Source: Acidimicrobiales bacterium (GTDB lineage: Bacteria; Actinomycetota; Acidimicrobiia; Acidimicrobiales; Iamiaceae). From it: DNA of 55,712 nucleotides. Numbering within the stretch: the stretch's first letter is position 1; every line of letters begins with the position of its first letter. The notes beneath the pieces were generated by a model, which saw nothing but the letters and a program-made list of their open reading frames with translations, was not told the DNA's origin and did not search any database. Below are positions 8,836-16,636 of the stretch, piece after piece. A program made the position numbers and the translations under genes. Location of the stretch: NCBI GenBank assembly GCA_020439505.1, contig JAGQSO010000144.1, positions 1-55,712 on the forward strand, written 5' to 3'.

Positions 8836-9280
8836 CTGTATCGATCGCTCTCGCCGCTTTCTCGACCGCCCAGCGTGCATCTACCTCGGTCTTCTCCACG
8901 GGTCGATCAGGATCGAAGTACTCGGCCTCGTGTCGTCCGGTGCGGAAGCGCTCGGCCGCCGCACCCGCGAAAGCATCCACCTCTGCACCGACCGCAGCCT
9001 GGGCAATGTCGATCGTGATGCGGTGCGCACCCGCGACCGCCGGAACCCGAAAGCCGAGTGCGAGCACGACAGACTCGGCCGCCATGCGGTACGCGTCGTA
9101 GGCATTCGTGAAAGCCGATTCCCACAGCTCGGCACCGATCAACAGCTCCGCCGCCGAGAGTCGACCCCGAGCGCGGTCGAGACAGGCGTGTGCGGCCACA
9201 GCGCCTGCGCTTGCCAGCGCCTCGACCTCACCTCGCTTCTCGAACATGGAAAGCACTCGCTCGGCGCGCTCCCGATCCAT
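8816..9280 (-). CDS. HEPN-domain protein (candidate RNase toxin)
   Basis: A 154-residue, alanine-rich, all-helical protein of the HEPN superfamily. The region WESAFTNAYDAYRMAAESVVLALG matches the conserved helix of small HEPN proteins. An Arg-x5-His arrangement in RFRTGRHEAEYF fits the R-x4-6-H RNase motif. The family includes the toxin half of MNT/HEPN toxin-antitoxin pairs. Its 3' end overlaps the 3' end of the nucleotidyltransferase gene, so the pair is convergent and each gene needs its own promoter. Toxicity is an inference. Confidence 0.72.
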   Translation of the reverse strand: MDRERAERVLSMFEKRGEVEALASAGAVAAHACLDRARGRLSAAELLIGAELWESAFTNAYDAYRMAAESVVLALGFRVPAVAGAHRITIDIAQAAVGAEVDAFAGAAAERFRTGRHEAEYFDPDRPVEKTEVDARWAVEKAARAIDTVRSALG

Positions 9281-9424
9281 CGTCGCAACCTACAGCGGCC
9301 CCGTGACAAGAACCGCTGCGTGCCAAGCCACGCCGTCCGCAGGGGTTTCGTCGCGTCGCGGTCGCATCACCGATCGGGTGGCCAACGAGGGGGCGTTCGC
9401 CCATCGGTGTGGTTCGCCGAGCCG

Positions 9425-10222
9425 GTGGACCTAACGTGGCCCGGTGAGCGACGGCGGCGACCGCTGGAACTGGAGCCTTCGCTGAGCGCCGAACTGCTGG
9501 TGATGATCGTGGTGGCGTCCGCCGTCGGCGCTGGCGTGAAGGGCGTGACCGGGATGGGTTACCCCCTCTTGGCCGTACCCCTGATCAGCCTGGTGGGCGG
9601 CGTGGACGATGCGGTGGTGGCCGTCGCCGCTCCGAACCTGGCCGCCAACATCTACCTGTGCTGGCATGCCCGCGCCGGACGGGTCGAGGCCCGGGACCTG
9701 GCCCGCCTGGTGGGATTCGGTGTTGTGGGGGCGGTGGTCGGAACGGTCGCCCTGGTCCGCCTGCCCGACGAGCCGCTGCTGGTGACGTTGGCCCTGATGA
9801 TCTGCTGGTTCGTGATCCAGTTCCTCCGTCACCCCGAGTTGCACATGCCACCGGCCACCGCCACCAGGTGGTCGCCGCTGGCGGGGACCGTCGCCGGTCT
9901 CATGCAGGGCGCTATCGGGGTTTCCGGTCCGGTGGTGGCGGCGTGGATGCACCCCTACCGGCTCCCCCGGGACGCCTACGTGTACTCGATCACCCTCATC
10001 TTCGGGGTCACCGGGGCCGTCCAGTTGACGGTCCTGCTCGGTCAAGGGCAGATGACCGGCTACCGCCCCTGGGCAACCCTGGCCGCCGCGGTCCCGGCCG
10101 CGGTGGCCCTCCCCGTTGGGGTCAGGCTCCGCCAACGCCTGGCCGGTCCCACCTTCGACCGGGTCGTGCTGGCGGTTCTGATGGCCTCGGCGGTGTCGCT
10201 GCTGATCCAAGTCGTCGTCTGA
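9425..10222 (+). CDS. TSUP (TauE/SafE) family membrane transporter
   Basis: About 265 residues of mostly hydrophobic sequence with eight or so predicted membrane helices, the size of TauE/SafE permeases. The N-terminal glycine-rich repeat GAGVKGVTGMGYPLLAVPLI and its internal echo GLMQGAIGVSGPVVAAWM are the two family repeats. Members export or import sulfur-containing or other small organic anions; the substrate here is unknown. The start is uncertain: GTG at 9425 is the best in-frame choice without a strong ribosome site, and a GTG or ATG nearer 9502-9507 is possible. Upstream sequence in this frame lies antisense to the HEPN gene and is not part of the protein. Confidence 0.82.
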   Translation: MDLTWPGERRRRPLELEPSLSAELLVMIVVASAVGAGVKGVTGMGYPLLAVPLISLVGGVDDAVVAVAAPNLAANIYLCWHARAGRVEARDLARLVGFGVVGAVVGTVALVRLPDEPLLVTLALMICWFVIQFLRHPELHMPPATATRWSPLAGTVAGLMQGAIGVSGPVVAAWMHPYRLPRDAYVYSITLIFGVTGAVQLTVLLGQGQMTGYRPWATLAAAVPAAVALPVGVRLRQRLAGPTFDRVVLAVLMASAVSLLIQVVV

Positions 10223-10316
10223 GCCGGCTCGATCCACTCGGCGCCTTCGACCGACCGGCACTACCGTCGGTCCCGTCGGGCGCAGTTTCCGACAGCATCC
10301 GCCCGGAGGTCGAACC

Positions 10317-11714
10317 ATGCCCACCAAGTCCGAACCGTCAGTCGACGCCGGCGGCCTTCGCCAGACGCTTCAGGAAGCCTTCGACAGTGGCCGGACCGCT
10401 GAGGCCGACTGGCGGCGGCAGCAGCTCAAGGGCCTGATCCGACTGGTCGAGGAGAACGAGAAGCAGCTGATCGACGCCATGGTGGCCGACCTCGGCAAGC
10501 CCCGCTTCGACGCTTGGCTCACCGACCTGTTGACCACCCGGGACGAGGCTCGCCATGCGCTCCGACACCTCGATGACTGGATGCGTCCCCGACGGCACCC
10601 TGTCCCGGTGGTCACCTTTCCGTCGACCGCTTGGACCGAGACCCAGCCCATCGGGGTGACGTTGATCATCGCCCCGTGGAACTATCCGGTTCAGCTCCTG
10701 CTGTCGCCCCTGGTCGGAGCGTTGGCCGCCGGGTGTTGCGCCCTACTCAAGCCGTCCGAGCTGGCTCCGGCGACGGCCGCCGTGGTGGCCGAACTGGTTC
10801 CCCGCTACATCGATCCCGAGGCCGTGAAGGTCATCGAAGGCGGGGTCGACGTGACCACGGCATTGCTCGAACAGCAGTGGGACCACATCTTGTTCACCGG
10901 CAGCACCCGCGTCGGTCAGGTGGTGATGGAAGCAGCGTCCCGCCACCTGACCCCGGTGACCCTCGAGCTGGGCGGCAAGAGCCCGACCGTGGTCGCCGCC
11001 GATGCCGATCTCAAGGTGGCGGCCAAGCGCATCGCATGGGCCAAGTACCTCAACGCCGGCCAGACCTGCATCGCGCCCGACTACGTGCTGGTCGAACGGT
11101 CGGTGCAAGACGACTTCACCGACCGGCTGGTTGACGAGCTGACCCGCCTGCGAGACAAGGCCGAGCCGACGTCGATCGTCAACGCCAACCACGTCAGACG
11201 GCTCGAAGGCCTCCTGGACGGCCACGGCGGTGAGGAGCTCCTGCCCCGCAAGACCGATCACGCGTCGCGCACCATGGCCCCGGTCATCGTGCGCGAACCC
11301 GATCCTGCTTCGCCCCTGATGCAGGAGGAGATCTTCGGGCCGCTGCTGCCGGTTCTCGGGGTCGACTCGGTGGACGACGCCATCGCCTTCGTCCGGGCCC
11401 GACCCCGCCCGCTGGCCCTCTACCTGTTCAGCTCGTCCTCGGAGACGGAACGACGGGTGCTGGACCGCACGATCGCCGGATCGGTTTGCGTCAACCACCT
11501 CGTCTACCAGGTGGCCGCCCCCTCGTTGCCCTTCGGCGGCGTCGGCCCGAGCGGAATGGGTGCGTACCACGGCAAGGCGGGGTTCGACGCCTTCAGCCAC
11601 ACCAAGTCGGTGATGAGGCGCCCCACCCGGGGTGACGTGCCGTTTATGTACCCGCCGTTCCCACCCGTGGTCCAAAAGGTGATGCGCCTGCTCACCCGCT
11701 GGCCCCTGCGCTGA
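10317..11714 (+). CDS. Aldehyde dehydrogenase (class 3-like)
   Basis: NAD(P)-dependent aldehyde dehydrogenase, 465 residues. Length and sequence fit the shorter class 3/YwdH-type enzymes that oxidise fatty or aromatic aldehydes. The cofactor fold is marked by IIAPWNYPVQLLL and LFTGSTRVGQ. General base Glu217 lies in VTLELGGKSP and nucleophile Cys251 in GQTCIAPDY, at the usual 34-residue spacing. EEIFGPLLPV and the C-terminal PFGGVGPSGMG are present. It lies between a TSUP permease and an enoyl-CoA hydratase on the same strand, with gaps of about 95 and 130 bp. Confidence 0.94.
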   Translation: MPTKSEPSVDAGGLRQTLQEAFDSGRTAEADWRRQQLKGLIRLVEENEKQLIDAMVADLGKPRFDAWLTDLLTTRDEARHALRHLDDWMRPRRHPVPVVTFPSTAWTETQPIGVTLIIAPWNYPVQLLLSPLVGALAAGCCALLKPSELAPATAAVVAELVPRYIDPEAVKVIEGGVDVTTALLEQQWDHILFTGSTRVGQVVMEAASRHLTPVTLELGGKSPTVVAADADLKVAAKRIAWAKYLNAGQTCIAPDYVLVERSVQDDFTDRLVDELTRLRDKAEPTSIVNANHVRRLEGLLDGHGGEELLPRKTDHASRTMAPVIVREPDPASPLMQEEIFGPLLPVLGVDSVDDAIAFVRARPRPLALYLFSSSSETERRVLDRTIAGSVCVNHLVYQVAAPSLPFGGVGPSGMGAYHGKAGFDAFSHTKSVMRRPTRGDVPFMYPPFPPVVQKVMRLLTRWPLR

Positions 11715-11846
11715 CACCGAACCGGCCCACCGGCGACGCCCGAACCGGTACCCGGCGGCGCCGACCGAGGGAGAGGAGGATCCTCCTATCCTGTGGCGCG
11801 CCCCACCCCCGACGCCGACCGGGGGTCCCGACGATGAGGACTACAA

Positions 11847-12506
11847 ATGATCGAGTTGACCCGCGACGGTGACGTCTTCGTCCTCCGGATGGACAACGGC
11901 GAGAATCGTTTCTCCCCCGAGATGGTCGATGCTCTCCAAGACGCATTGGCCACGGTGGCGACCACCACCGGTCCCCGCGCTCTGGTCACCGCCGGTTCCG
12001 GCAAGTTCTTCACCAACGGACTCGACCTCGACTGGCTGGGCGCCAACCAGGACCGCCTGGTCTGGTACTTGAACCACGTCTGTTCCCTCTACGCCACCGT
12101 CCTGTCGCTGCCCTGTCCGACCGCGGCGGCGGTCAACGGGCACGCATTCGGGGCCGGGGCGATGCTGACGTTGGCCCACGACCACAGCGTCATGCGATCC
12201 GACCGGGGGTTCTGGTGCCTGCCGGAGGTATCGCTGAGCATGCCCTTCCCCCCTCCGATGCAGGAACTGGTCGTGGCCCGGCTACCCGGCCGAACCGCCC
12301 ACCAGGCCATGATCACCTCGCACCGCTACGGCGCGGCAGAGGCGGTGGCGAGCGGAATAGTCGACGCCACCGCCGACGAGGACTCGGTAATCGCCGCAGC
12401 GGTGGAACGCGTCGCCCCGCTGACCGGCCACGCCGGCCCCAACCTGGCCGGGGTCCGCACCCACCTCTACGCCACAGTGATGGCCGCCCTAACCCCCTCG
12501 GACTGA
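11847..12506 (+). CDS. Enoyl-CoA hydratase/isomerase family protein
   Basis: A 219-residue crotonase-fold protein, shorter than the usual 255-265. It covers the core: the oxyanion region VTAGSGKFFTNGLDLDWLG, then NGHAFGAGAMLTLAHD, then the active-site loop RGFWCLPEVSLSMPFP with one acidic residue (Glu in LPEV). A single acid resembles delta3,delta2-enoyl-CoA isomerases more than classical hydratases, so an isomerase in unsaturated fatty-acid breakdown is my preferred reading. Its last 18 bp overlap the end of a short minus-strand toxin-like ORF. Confidence 0.85.
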   Translation: MIELTRDGDVFVLRMDNGENRFSPEMVDALQDALATVATTTGPRALVTAGSGKFFTNGLDLDWLGANQDRLVWYLNHVCSLYATVLSLPCPTAAAVNGHAFGAGAMLTLAHDHSVMRSDRGFWCLPEVSLSMPFPPPMQELVVARLPGRTAHQAMITSHRYGAAEAVASGIVDATADEDSVIAAAVERVAPLTGHAGPNLAGVRTHLYATVMAALTPSD

Positions 12507-12605
12507 CCGCAGCAAGGCGACACCTTTGAACAGGTGGGCGGCCTGGTCGGCGATCTCGAACGGATCCTCATCGTCGAGGAAATCAAGGTCGAACGGGCCA
12601 GACAC
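12489..12605 (-). pseudogene. Short toxin-like ORF, probably truncated
   Basis: From a GTG at 12605 this frame encodes 38 residues beginning MSGPFDLDFLDDEDPFEIAD. The acidic, codon-biased opening looks like the start of a real small protein, and TATAGC lies nine bases before the GTG, suggesting a leaderless promoter. The frame ends inside the 3' end of the enoyl-CoA hydratase gene, so any C-terminal part is missing. I do not recognise the family firmly; a BrnT/RelE-like toxin remnant is a guess. An in-frame ATG at 12662 and GTG at 12704 could lengthen it. Confidence 0.35.
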
Positions 12606-12829
12606 ACGAGCAGTGCTATAGCGGATGCGGATGCGGGCGAACTCCGCAAGATCGGCCCTCATCCCAGACACGATGGGTCCCAACTGGGCTTCGCTTGAGC
12701 ACACGGCGCACGGGCGTCAGCCGTGTTACAAAGCAGAAGTCAGGCCTCGTGGACGCGGGGGCGATCGGCTGGCGGCCGGTTTGCCTTCCCGCAGCCGGGC
12801 TTCACGAGCTGCCGACCGATATAGCGCAA

Positions 12830-12851
12830 ATATGGAAGAATCCTTCCATAT
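12830..12851. promoter_or_regulatory. Palindromic candidate operator before the second HTH-nucleotidyltransferase
   Basis: A perfect inverted repeat, ATATGGAAG / CTTCCATAT (12830-12838 and 12843-12851) with a 4-bp centre, lies 28 bp upstream of the GTG at 12880 in AT-rich sequence unlike its surroundings. It is a likely binding site for the helix-turn-helix protein encoded directly downstream. The 12507-12829 stretch before it holds only the short toxin-like ORF. Confidence 0.6.
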
Positions 12852-12879
12852 CTGCTTGCTAGTCGGATAGCCTCATGGC

Positions 12880-13503
12880 GTGGACTTCGTCCGACCCATC
12901 GAGGCCGTCGTGCCAGGCGCCCAGGGACGGGTCCTCGCCGTTTTGGCCGAGACCACAGCCGAGCTGAACCTGCGGACCATCGCCCAGCTCGCTGGGATCA
13001 GCCAGGCCCAGGCATCCCGGTTGCTCCCCGACCTGGTCGCCCTCGGCGTCGTCGAGCGGCGGGAGGTTCCGCCGGCATCGCTGTTCCGGCTCGTGCCCGA
13101 GCACGTCGCCTCGCAGGTGCTGCTCGCGCTCGCCCGCTCGACCGACACCGTCCTCGACGAGATGGGACGACTGGTCGAAGCGCTCCCACAACGTCCAGTC
13201 AGCGTCATCGTCTTCGGATCGTTCGCCCGTCGGGAGGCCGTGGTCGACAGCGACATCGACGTCGTCGTCGTCCGACCGGCAGAAGTCGACGAGGACGACG
13301 ACGCGTGGTCCGCCTCGATCGAAACCTGGCGCCGCGACGTACGACTGCTCACCGGCAACCCGGTCGAGGTGCTCGAGGTGAGCGCGGACGAGGCGGCAAC
13401 GAAGCTCGCGGGCCGCGCCCAGGTGTGGGCCGACATCCGGCGTGACGGCCGAGTCGTGCACGGTCTCGGTGTCGATCAGCTCCGGGCGGTCCGCAGTGCC
13501 TAG
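12880..13503 (+). CDS. HTH plus MNT-type nucleotidyltransferase (antitoxin of second HEPN pair)
   Basis: A 207-residue protein with the same plan as the 8221-8835 product. An N-terminal winged helix (LNLRTIAQLAGISQAQASRLL) is followed by a minimal nucleotidyltransferase domain. The catalytic signature is VFGSFARRE with G113-S114, then DSDIDVVVV with D125 and D127. GTG at 12880 is chosen because the nearby ATG at 12875 is out of frame. The HEPN gene starts at GTG 13496 inside this stop region (GTGCCTAG, 8-bp overlap), so the two are translationally coupled. A palindrome upstream suggests negative autoregulation. AMPylation of the partner is inferred from the family. Confidence 0.82.
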   Translation: MDFVRPIEAVVPGAQGRVLAVLAETTAELNLRTIAQLAGISQAQASRLLPDLVALGVVERREVPPASLFRLVPEHVASQVLLALARSTDTVLDEMGRLVEALPQRPVSVIVFGSFARREAVVDSDIDVVVVRPAEVDEDDDAWSASIETWRRDVRLLTGNPVEVLEVSADEAATKLAGRAQVWADIRRDGRVVHGLGVDQLRAVRSA

Positions 13504-13903
13504 GCCCGGTCGTACTCGGGCGGTGTCGGCCGCACAGGTCCGGGCCTACGCCGCCAATGCGCAGGAGTTCGCCGAGGCCGCGGCTAGCGATCTCGAAGCA
13601 GGCCGCAATATCGCCGCCACGAGCCTCGCCATTCATGCCGGGATCAACTCTGCCGACGCCGTCTGCGGCGCTCGGCTCGGCAAGCGAGCCGCAGGCGAAG
13701 AGCACGACCAGGTGCTCGCCCTGCTCCGTCAGGCTGGCCCCGACGGCGCCGAGGTCGAGCGCGATCTCCGCCGGCTCCTGCCGCTCAAGACGAAGGCCGA
13801 GTACGAACCCGACGACATCGGACCGTCGGTAGCGACGAAGGCCGTCGAGCGGGCCCAGCGATGCGCCGCGGTGGCCTGGCGGATCGCCTCCACGACCAGG
13901 TAG
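13496..13903 (+). CDS. HEPN-domain protein (candidate RNase toxin of second pair)
   Basis: A 135-residue helical protein starting at GTG 13496 and overlapping the nucleotidyltransferase stop. The central region SLAIHAGINSADAVCGARLG resembles small actinobacterial HEPN proteins. KRAAGEEHDQ gives an Arg-x5-His motif consistent with the HEPN R-x4-6-H RNase signature, and LKTKAEYEPDD is a typical C-terminal element. It is expected to be an RNA-cleaving toxin restrained by its partner. A longer frame from 13442 would add 18 residues inside the upstream gene and is less likely. Confidence 0.76.
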   Translation: MPRPGRTRAVSAAQVRAYAANAQEFAEAAASDLEAGRNIAATSLAIHAGINSADAVCGARLGKRAAGEEHDQVLALLRQAGPDGAEVERDLRRLLPLKTKAEYEPDDIGPSVATKAVERAQRCAAVAWRIASTTR

Positions 13904-14010
13904 CCCGTCCCTCAGCCCCAGAATATGCACATCGGGTCGGCATCGATCGCGGCGAGCACCAATCTGCTAGCCAGGGTGGCCCCGCGGTCGCTCCAGCGAG
14001 AAGGACCAGA

Positions 14011-14184
14011 ATGGCTGATCTCAAGGACGAAGAACAGCGGCTCCAGTCGCTGATCGCCGACAAGGTGGTCGCGCAGGTGCGCCGCCACCGTGCCAACGAG
14101 CTGATGCTCGAGTTCTCCGATGGCTCGCGCCTCTTCGTCAACGTGGCCGGGCAAGACCTGGATCTGTCAGTCACCGGCTCGTAG
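14011..14184 (+). CDS. Small conserved-looking protein of unknown function
   Basis: A 57-residue ORF with an ATG at 14011 preceded by AGAAGGACC, a usable ribosome site. The first half is a charged amphipathic helix (MADLKDEEQRLQSLIADKVV). The second half is predicted beta strands (ELMLEF, SRLFVNVAG). Codon use matches neighbouring genes. It lies 107 bp after the HEPN gene on the same strand and before a terminator-like hairpin, so it may belong to that transcript. I do not recognise the family. Confidence 0.55.
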   Translation: MADLKDEEQRLQSLIADKVVAQVRRHRANELMLEFSDGSRLFVNVAGQDLDLSVTGS

Positions 14185-14211
14185 TTCTCAAGCGCTAATC
14201 CGCGCGAGTCC

Positions 14212-14241
14212 TCAGGGCCGATCCTCGGGGATGGGCCCTGA
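14212..14241. terminator. Bidirectional hairpin between convergent genes
   Basis: TCAGGGCC (14212-14219) pairs with GGCCCTGA (14234-14241). After one G-G mismatch, ATCC pairs with GGAT around a TCGG loop. It lies 28 bp after the plus-strand small ORF and before the end of the minus-strand restriction locus, so it could end transcription from both sides. There is no T run. Confidence 0.55.
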
Positions 14242-14316
14242 CCTGCTGTTTCAGATGGTGGCGGGAGCAGGATTGGGCCTGACGATCGAGTCCGTCCTTG
14301 CTGGGAAGCTCCCTCA

Positions 14317-14786
14317 TCAGCGCAGCCGATCGACCCGGGGGTCGTCGGTGAGCGGAGGCTTCACGTGTATGCGATGGCCATTGAGCGTCGGGACCCATCG
14401 GCCGAAGTCCGCGACGACCTGGTACGGGATCCTCCACATCTCAAGCAGCGCCAGGTTCTCGCTGAAGATGGCGGCGATCAGGTAGTCGAACTCCGTCTGC
14501 TCGAGCTTCCGAACGACTCCGAGCTGTCGGCTCTTGTTCTGCGGCGTGAGGCGACGCGCCTTGATCTGGTACCGACATCCCGCGGCGTCGACGGCGTCAT
14601 ATCCTGTGCCACCGGCGGTGCGAGCTCGAGCTGAAGTTCCTCGGCGACGAGACGTTCCGCGTAGTCGGCGACCGGGTTGTTCCACGACCGGATGAGGTCT
14701 CGATCGCGCAGCTCTCGCATAGACCGAGCCCAGACCTGGCCAACTTGTTCATCGGTCAGGTCAGCGAAGAACTCATCCCATGCCAT
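14317..14786 (-). pseudogene. Nuclease-like partner of hsdM, single-base frameshift
   Basis: Two overlapping minus-strand frames form one protein of about 155 residues. The N-terminal part (14786 to about 14612) starts MAWDEFFADLTDEQVGQVW. The C-terminal part continues with GYDAVDAAGCRYQIKARR to the stop at 14317. Adding one G to the CCGG near 14611-14616 (minus strand) restores ...LELAPPGGTGYDAV..., which reads naturally. The D...QIK arrangement resembles a PD-(D/E)XK-type nuclease core. The gene starts 7 bp after the hsdM frame ends, so it was probably co-transcribed with the modification gene. Exact function is unknown. Confidence 0.7.
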
Positions 14787-14793
14787 GTCGCCA

Positions 14794-16271
14794 TCAGTCC
14801 TCGACGTCGACGCCGACGCCTTGGAGGGACTCGGCTAGCTCGGTGAACTCGGCGAGGGCGGCTTGGAGGTCTTCGACTATCTCTGCCGCGATCACGCCGG
14901 GGGCGGGGAGGTTGTCGGTGTCTTCGAGGCTCTCGTCGCGTAGCCAGAAGATGTCCAGGCTTGCCTTGTCCCTCGCCTCCAGTTCGTCATAGGTGAAGCG
15001 GTGGAACCGCTCGGTCTCCTCGCGCTTGCCTCGCTGGCCGGGCTTGTAGCTCTCTACGAAGCCGTCGAGGTCGGCTCGGCGCAGTGGGTTGGTTTGAGGG
15101 TGAAGTGCTGGTTGGTCCGCAGGTCGTAGATCCACAGCTCCTTGGTCCACGCGGTGTCGGACCCCGGCTTGCGGTCGAAGAAGAACACGTTGGCCTTCAC
15201 GCCCTGGGCCCAAAAGATCCCCGTCGGTAGGCGCAGCAGGGTGTGGACGTCGCACTCGTGCAGCAGCCGGCGCCGGATCGTCTCCCCGGCCCCGCCCTCG
15301 AACAACACGTTGTCGGGTACGACCACGGCCGCGGTGCCACCAACCTTGACCAGCGTCTTGACGTGCTGGATGAAATTGAGTTGCTTGTTCGACGTCGACG
15401 CCCAGAAGTCGTCGCGCACCACCGTGAGGCTCTGGCGCTCGGCCTTGCCCTCGGCGGTGACGATTTGGACCGAGGACTTCTTGCCGAACGGCGGGTTGGT
15501 GAGCACCATGTCGAACCGGTCACCCGGGTCGGCCCGCAGGGCGTCGTCGACGTGGACCGGGCTGTCGGACTCGGGTGACTCGATGCCGTGCAGCAGCAGG
15601 TTCATGGCGCACAGCCGGGCGGTGTTGTCGACGATCTCCCAGCCGGTGAACAGCCCCGAGCGCAGGTGGCGTTTCTGGTCGGGGTCGAGGTTTGGGTGGT
15701 GGCGCACGATGTGGTCGAACGCCGAGAGGAAGAACCCGCCGGTACCGCAGGCTGGGTCGCAGATCGCCATGTTCGGGCCCGGCTGCATGACGTCGACCAT
15801 GGCCGAGATCAGCGCCCGCGGGGTGAAGTACTGCCCGGCGCCCGACTTGGTGTCGGCGGCGTTGCGTTCCAGCAGCCCCTCGTAGGCGTCGCCTGTCACA
15901 TCGGCGTCGAGGGTCATCCACGACTCGCCGCCGATCAGGTCCCTGATCAGCCGTTCGAGCTTGGCTGGGTCCTGGATGCGGTTATGCGCCTTGCGGAACA
16001 CGACGCCGAGCAGGTCTTCGGTGCCGCCGAGGTGGTTGAGGATGGCGATGTAGTGGGCTTCGAGCGCCTCGCCCTTGAGGTCGAGCAGCGATGGCCAGTC
16101 GTAGCCCTCGGGCACGATCCGATCGAGGCCGAGCTGGTGCTGCTCGTCGGCCATCTTCAAGAACAGCAGGTAGGTGAGCTGCTCCAGGTAGTCGCCGTAC
16201 GACAAGCCGTCGTCCCGCAAGATGTTGCAGTAGTTCCACAGCTTGTCGACGATCACCTTGGTGTCGCTCAC
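14794..16271 (-). pseudogene. hsdM: Type I restriction-modification methyltransferase subunit, frameshifted
   Basis: N6-adenine methyltransferase subunit of a type I restriction-modification system, split by one frameshift. The first frame (16271-15054) has the HsdM N-terminal helical domain, the SAM motif CDPACGTGGFF and the catalytic motif LTNPPFGKK. At 15085-15096 the text CTCAAACCAACCCACTG reads as LKPTHC and soon stops. One extra C would give LKPNPLRRADLD, and the sequence continues in the second frame to the stop at 14794 with FWLRDESLEDTDNLPAPGVI, the standard HsdM C-terminus. Joined, the protein is about 490 residues, normal for the family. No hsdS is present and hsdR is a fragment, so the system should be inactive. 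Confidence 0.88.
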
Positions 16272-16328
16272 GACGCGGTCCTCATTCGTGCGACGGAAAT
16301 CTCAGGCCGCTGTGGGAGCGAGATCGTT

Positions 16329-16544
16329 CTAGTGGGCCGTTGCCGTCTCGGCACCGCTGGCGATGAGCCGCCGCAGGATTGCATCGAGAGTCTCGGCAAC
16401 CTCGAAGGAGAGCCAACGCTCGCCACAGGCTGGGCACTCCTCCATGGGTACACCGGTGACGATCGCTACCCGGCCATCTCGTTCGGCCAGCTTGGCTCGA
16501 CGAACGGCCACTCGGTCGGCCTGGTCGCAGTGTGGGCAGCGCAT
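16329..16544 (-). CDS. YgiT-type zinc-finger antitoxin
   Basis: A 71-residue protein from ATG 16544 with two CxxC pairs (MRCPHCDQ and EECPACGERW) that form the zinc ribbon of YgiT/MqsA-type antitoxins. A C-terminal helix (VAETLDAILRRLI) follows. In intact modules this gene comes directly after a DUF4258 toxin. Here the toxin's stop overlaps this start (TGATG), but only the toxin tail survives, so this is an orphan antitoxin. An in-frame start 30 bp upstream would add toxin-derived residues and is rejected. Confidence 0.8.
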   Translation of the reverse strand: MRCPHCDQADRVAVRRAKLAERDGRVAIVTGVPMEECPACGERWLSFEVAETLDAILRRLIASGAETATAH

Positions 16545-16636
16545 CAGCGTCTCGTCCTGAAGTCGTCGGACCAACGTTCGGTGGATGGTACATACACGGT
16601 GATCAGCCGTTCATCGTCGTGCCCATCATCGACCAC
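16544..16636 (-). pseudogene. C-terminal remnant of a DUF4258 toxin
   Basis: About 30 codons read IVVDDGHDDERLITVYVP then STERWSDDFRTRR and stop at 16544. This is the typical end of a DUF4258 (RelE/BrnT-like) toxin. The frame is closed by a stop just upstream of 16636, and sequence beyond belongs to an hsdR start in another frame. No start codon or N-terminal half is present. The stop overlaps the ATG of the YgiT-type antitoxin, the normal layout of this toxin-antitoxin class. Confidence 0.72.

Noticed and set aside
8786..9424. Upstream extension of the TSUP permease to 478 residues
   Set aside because: That stretch lies antisense to the HEPN gene and has no membrane or family character.
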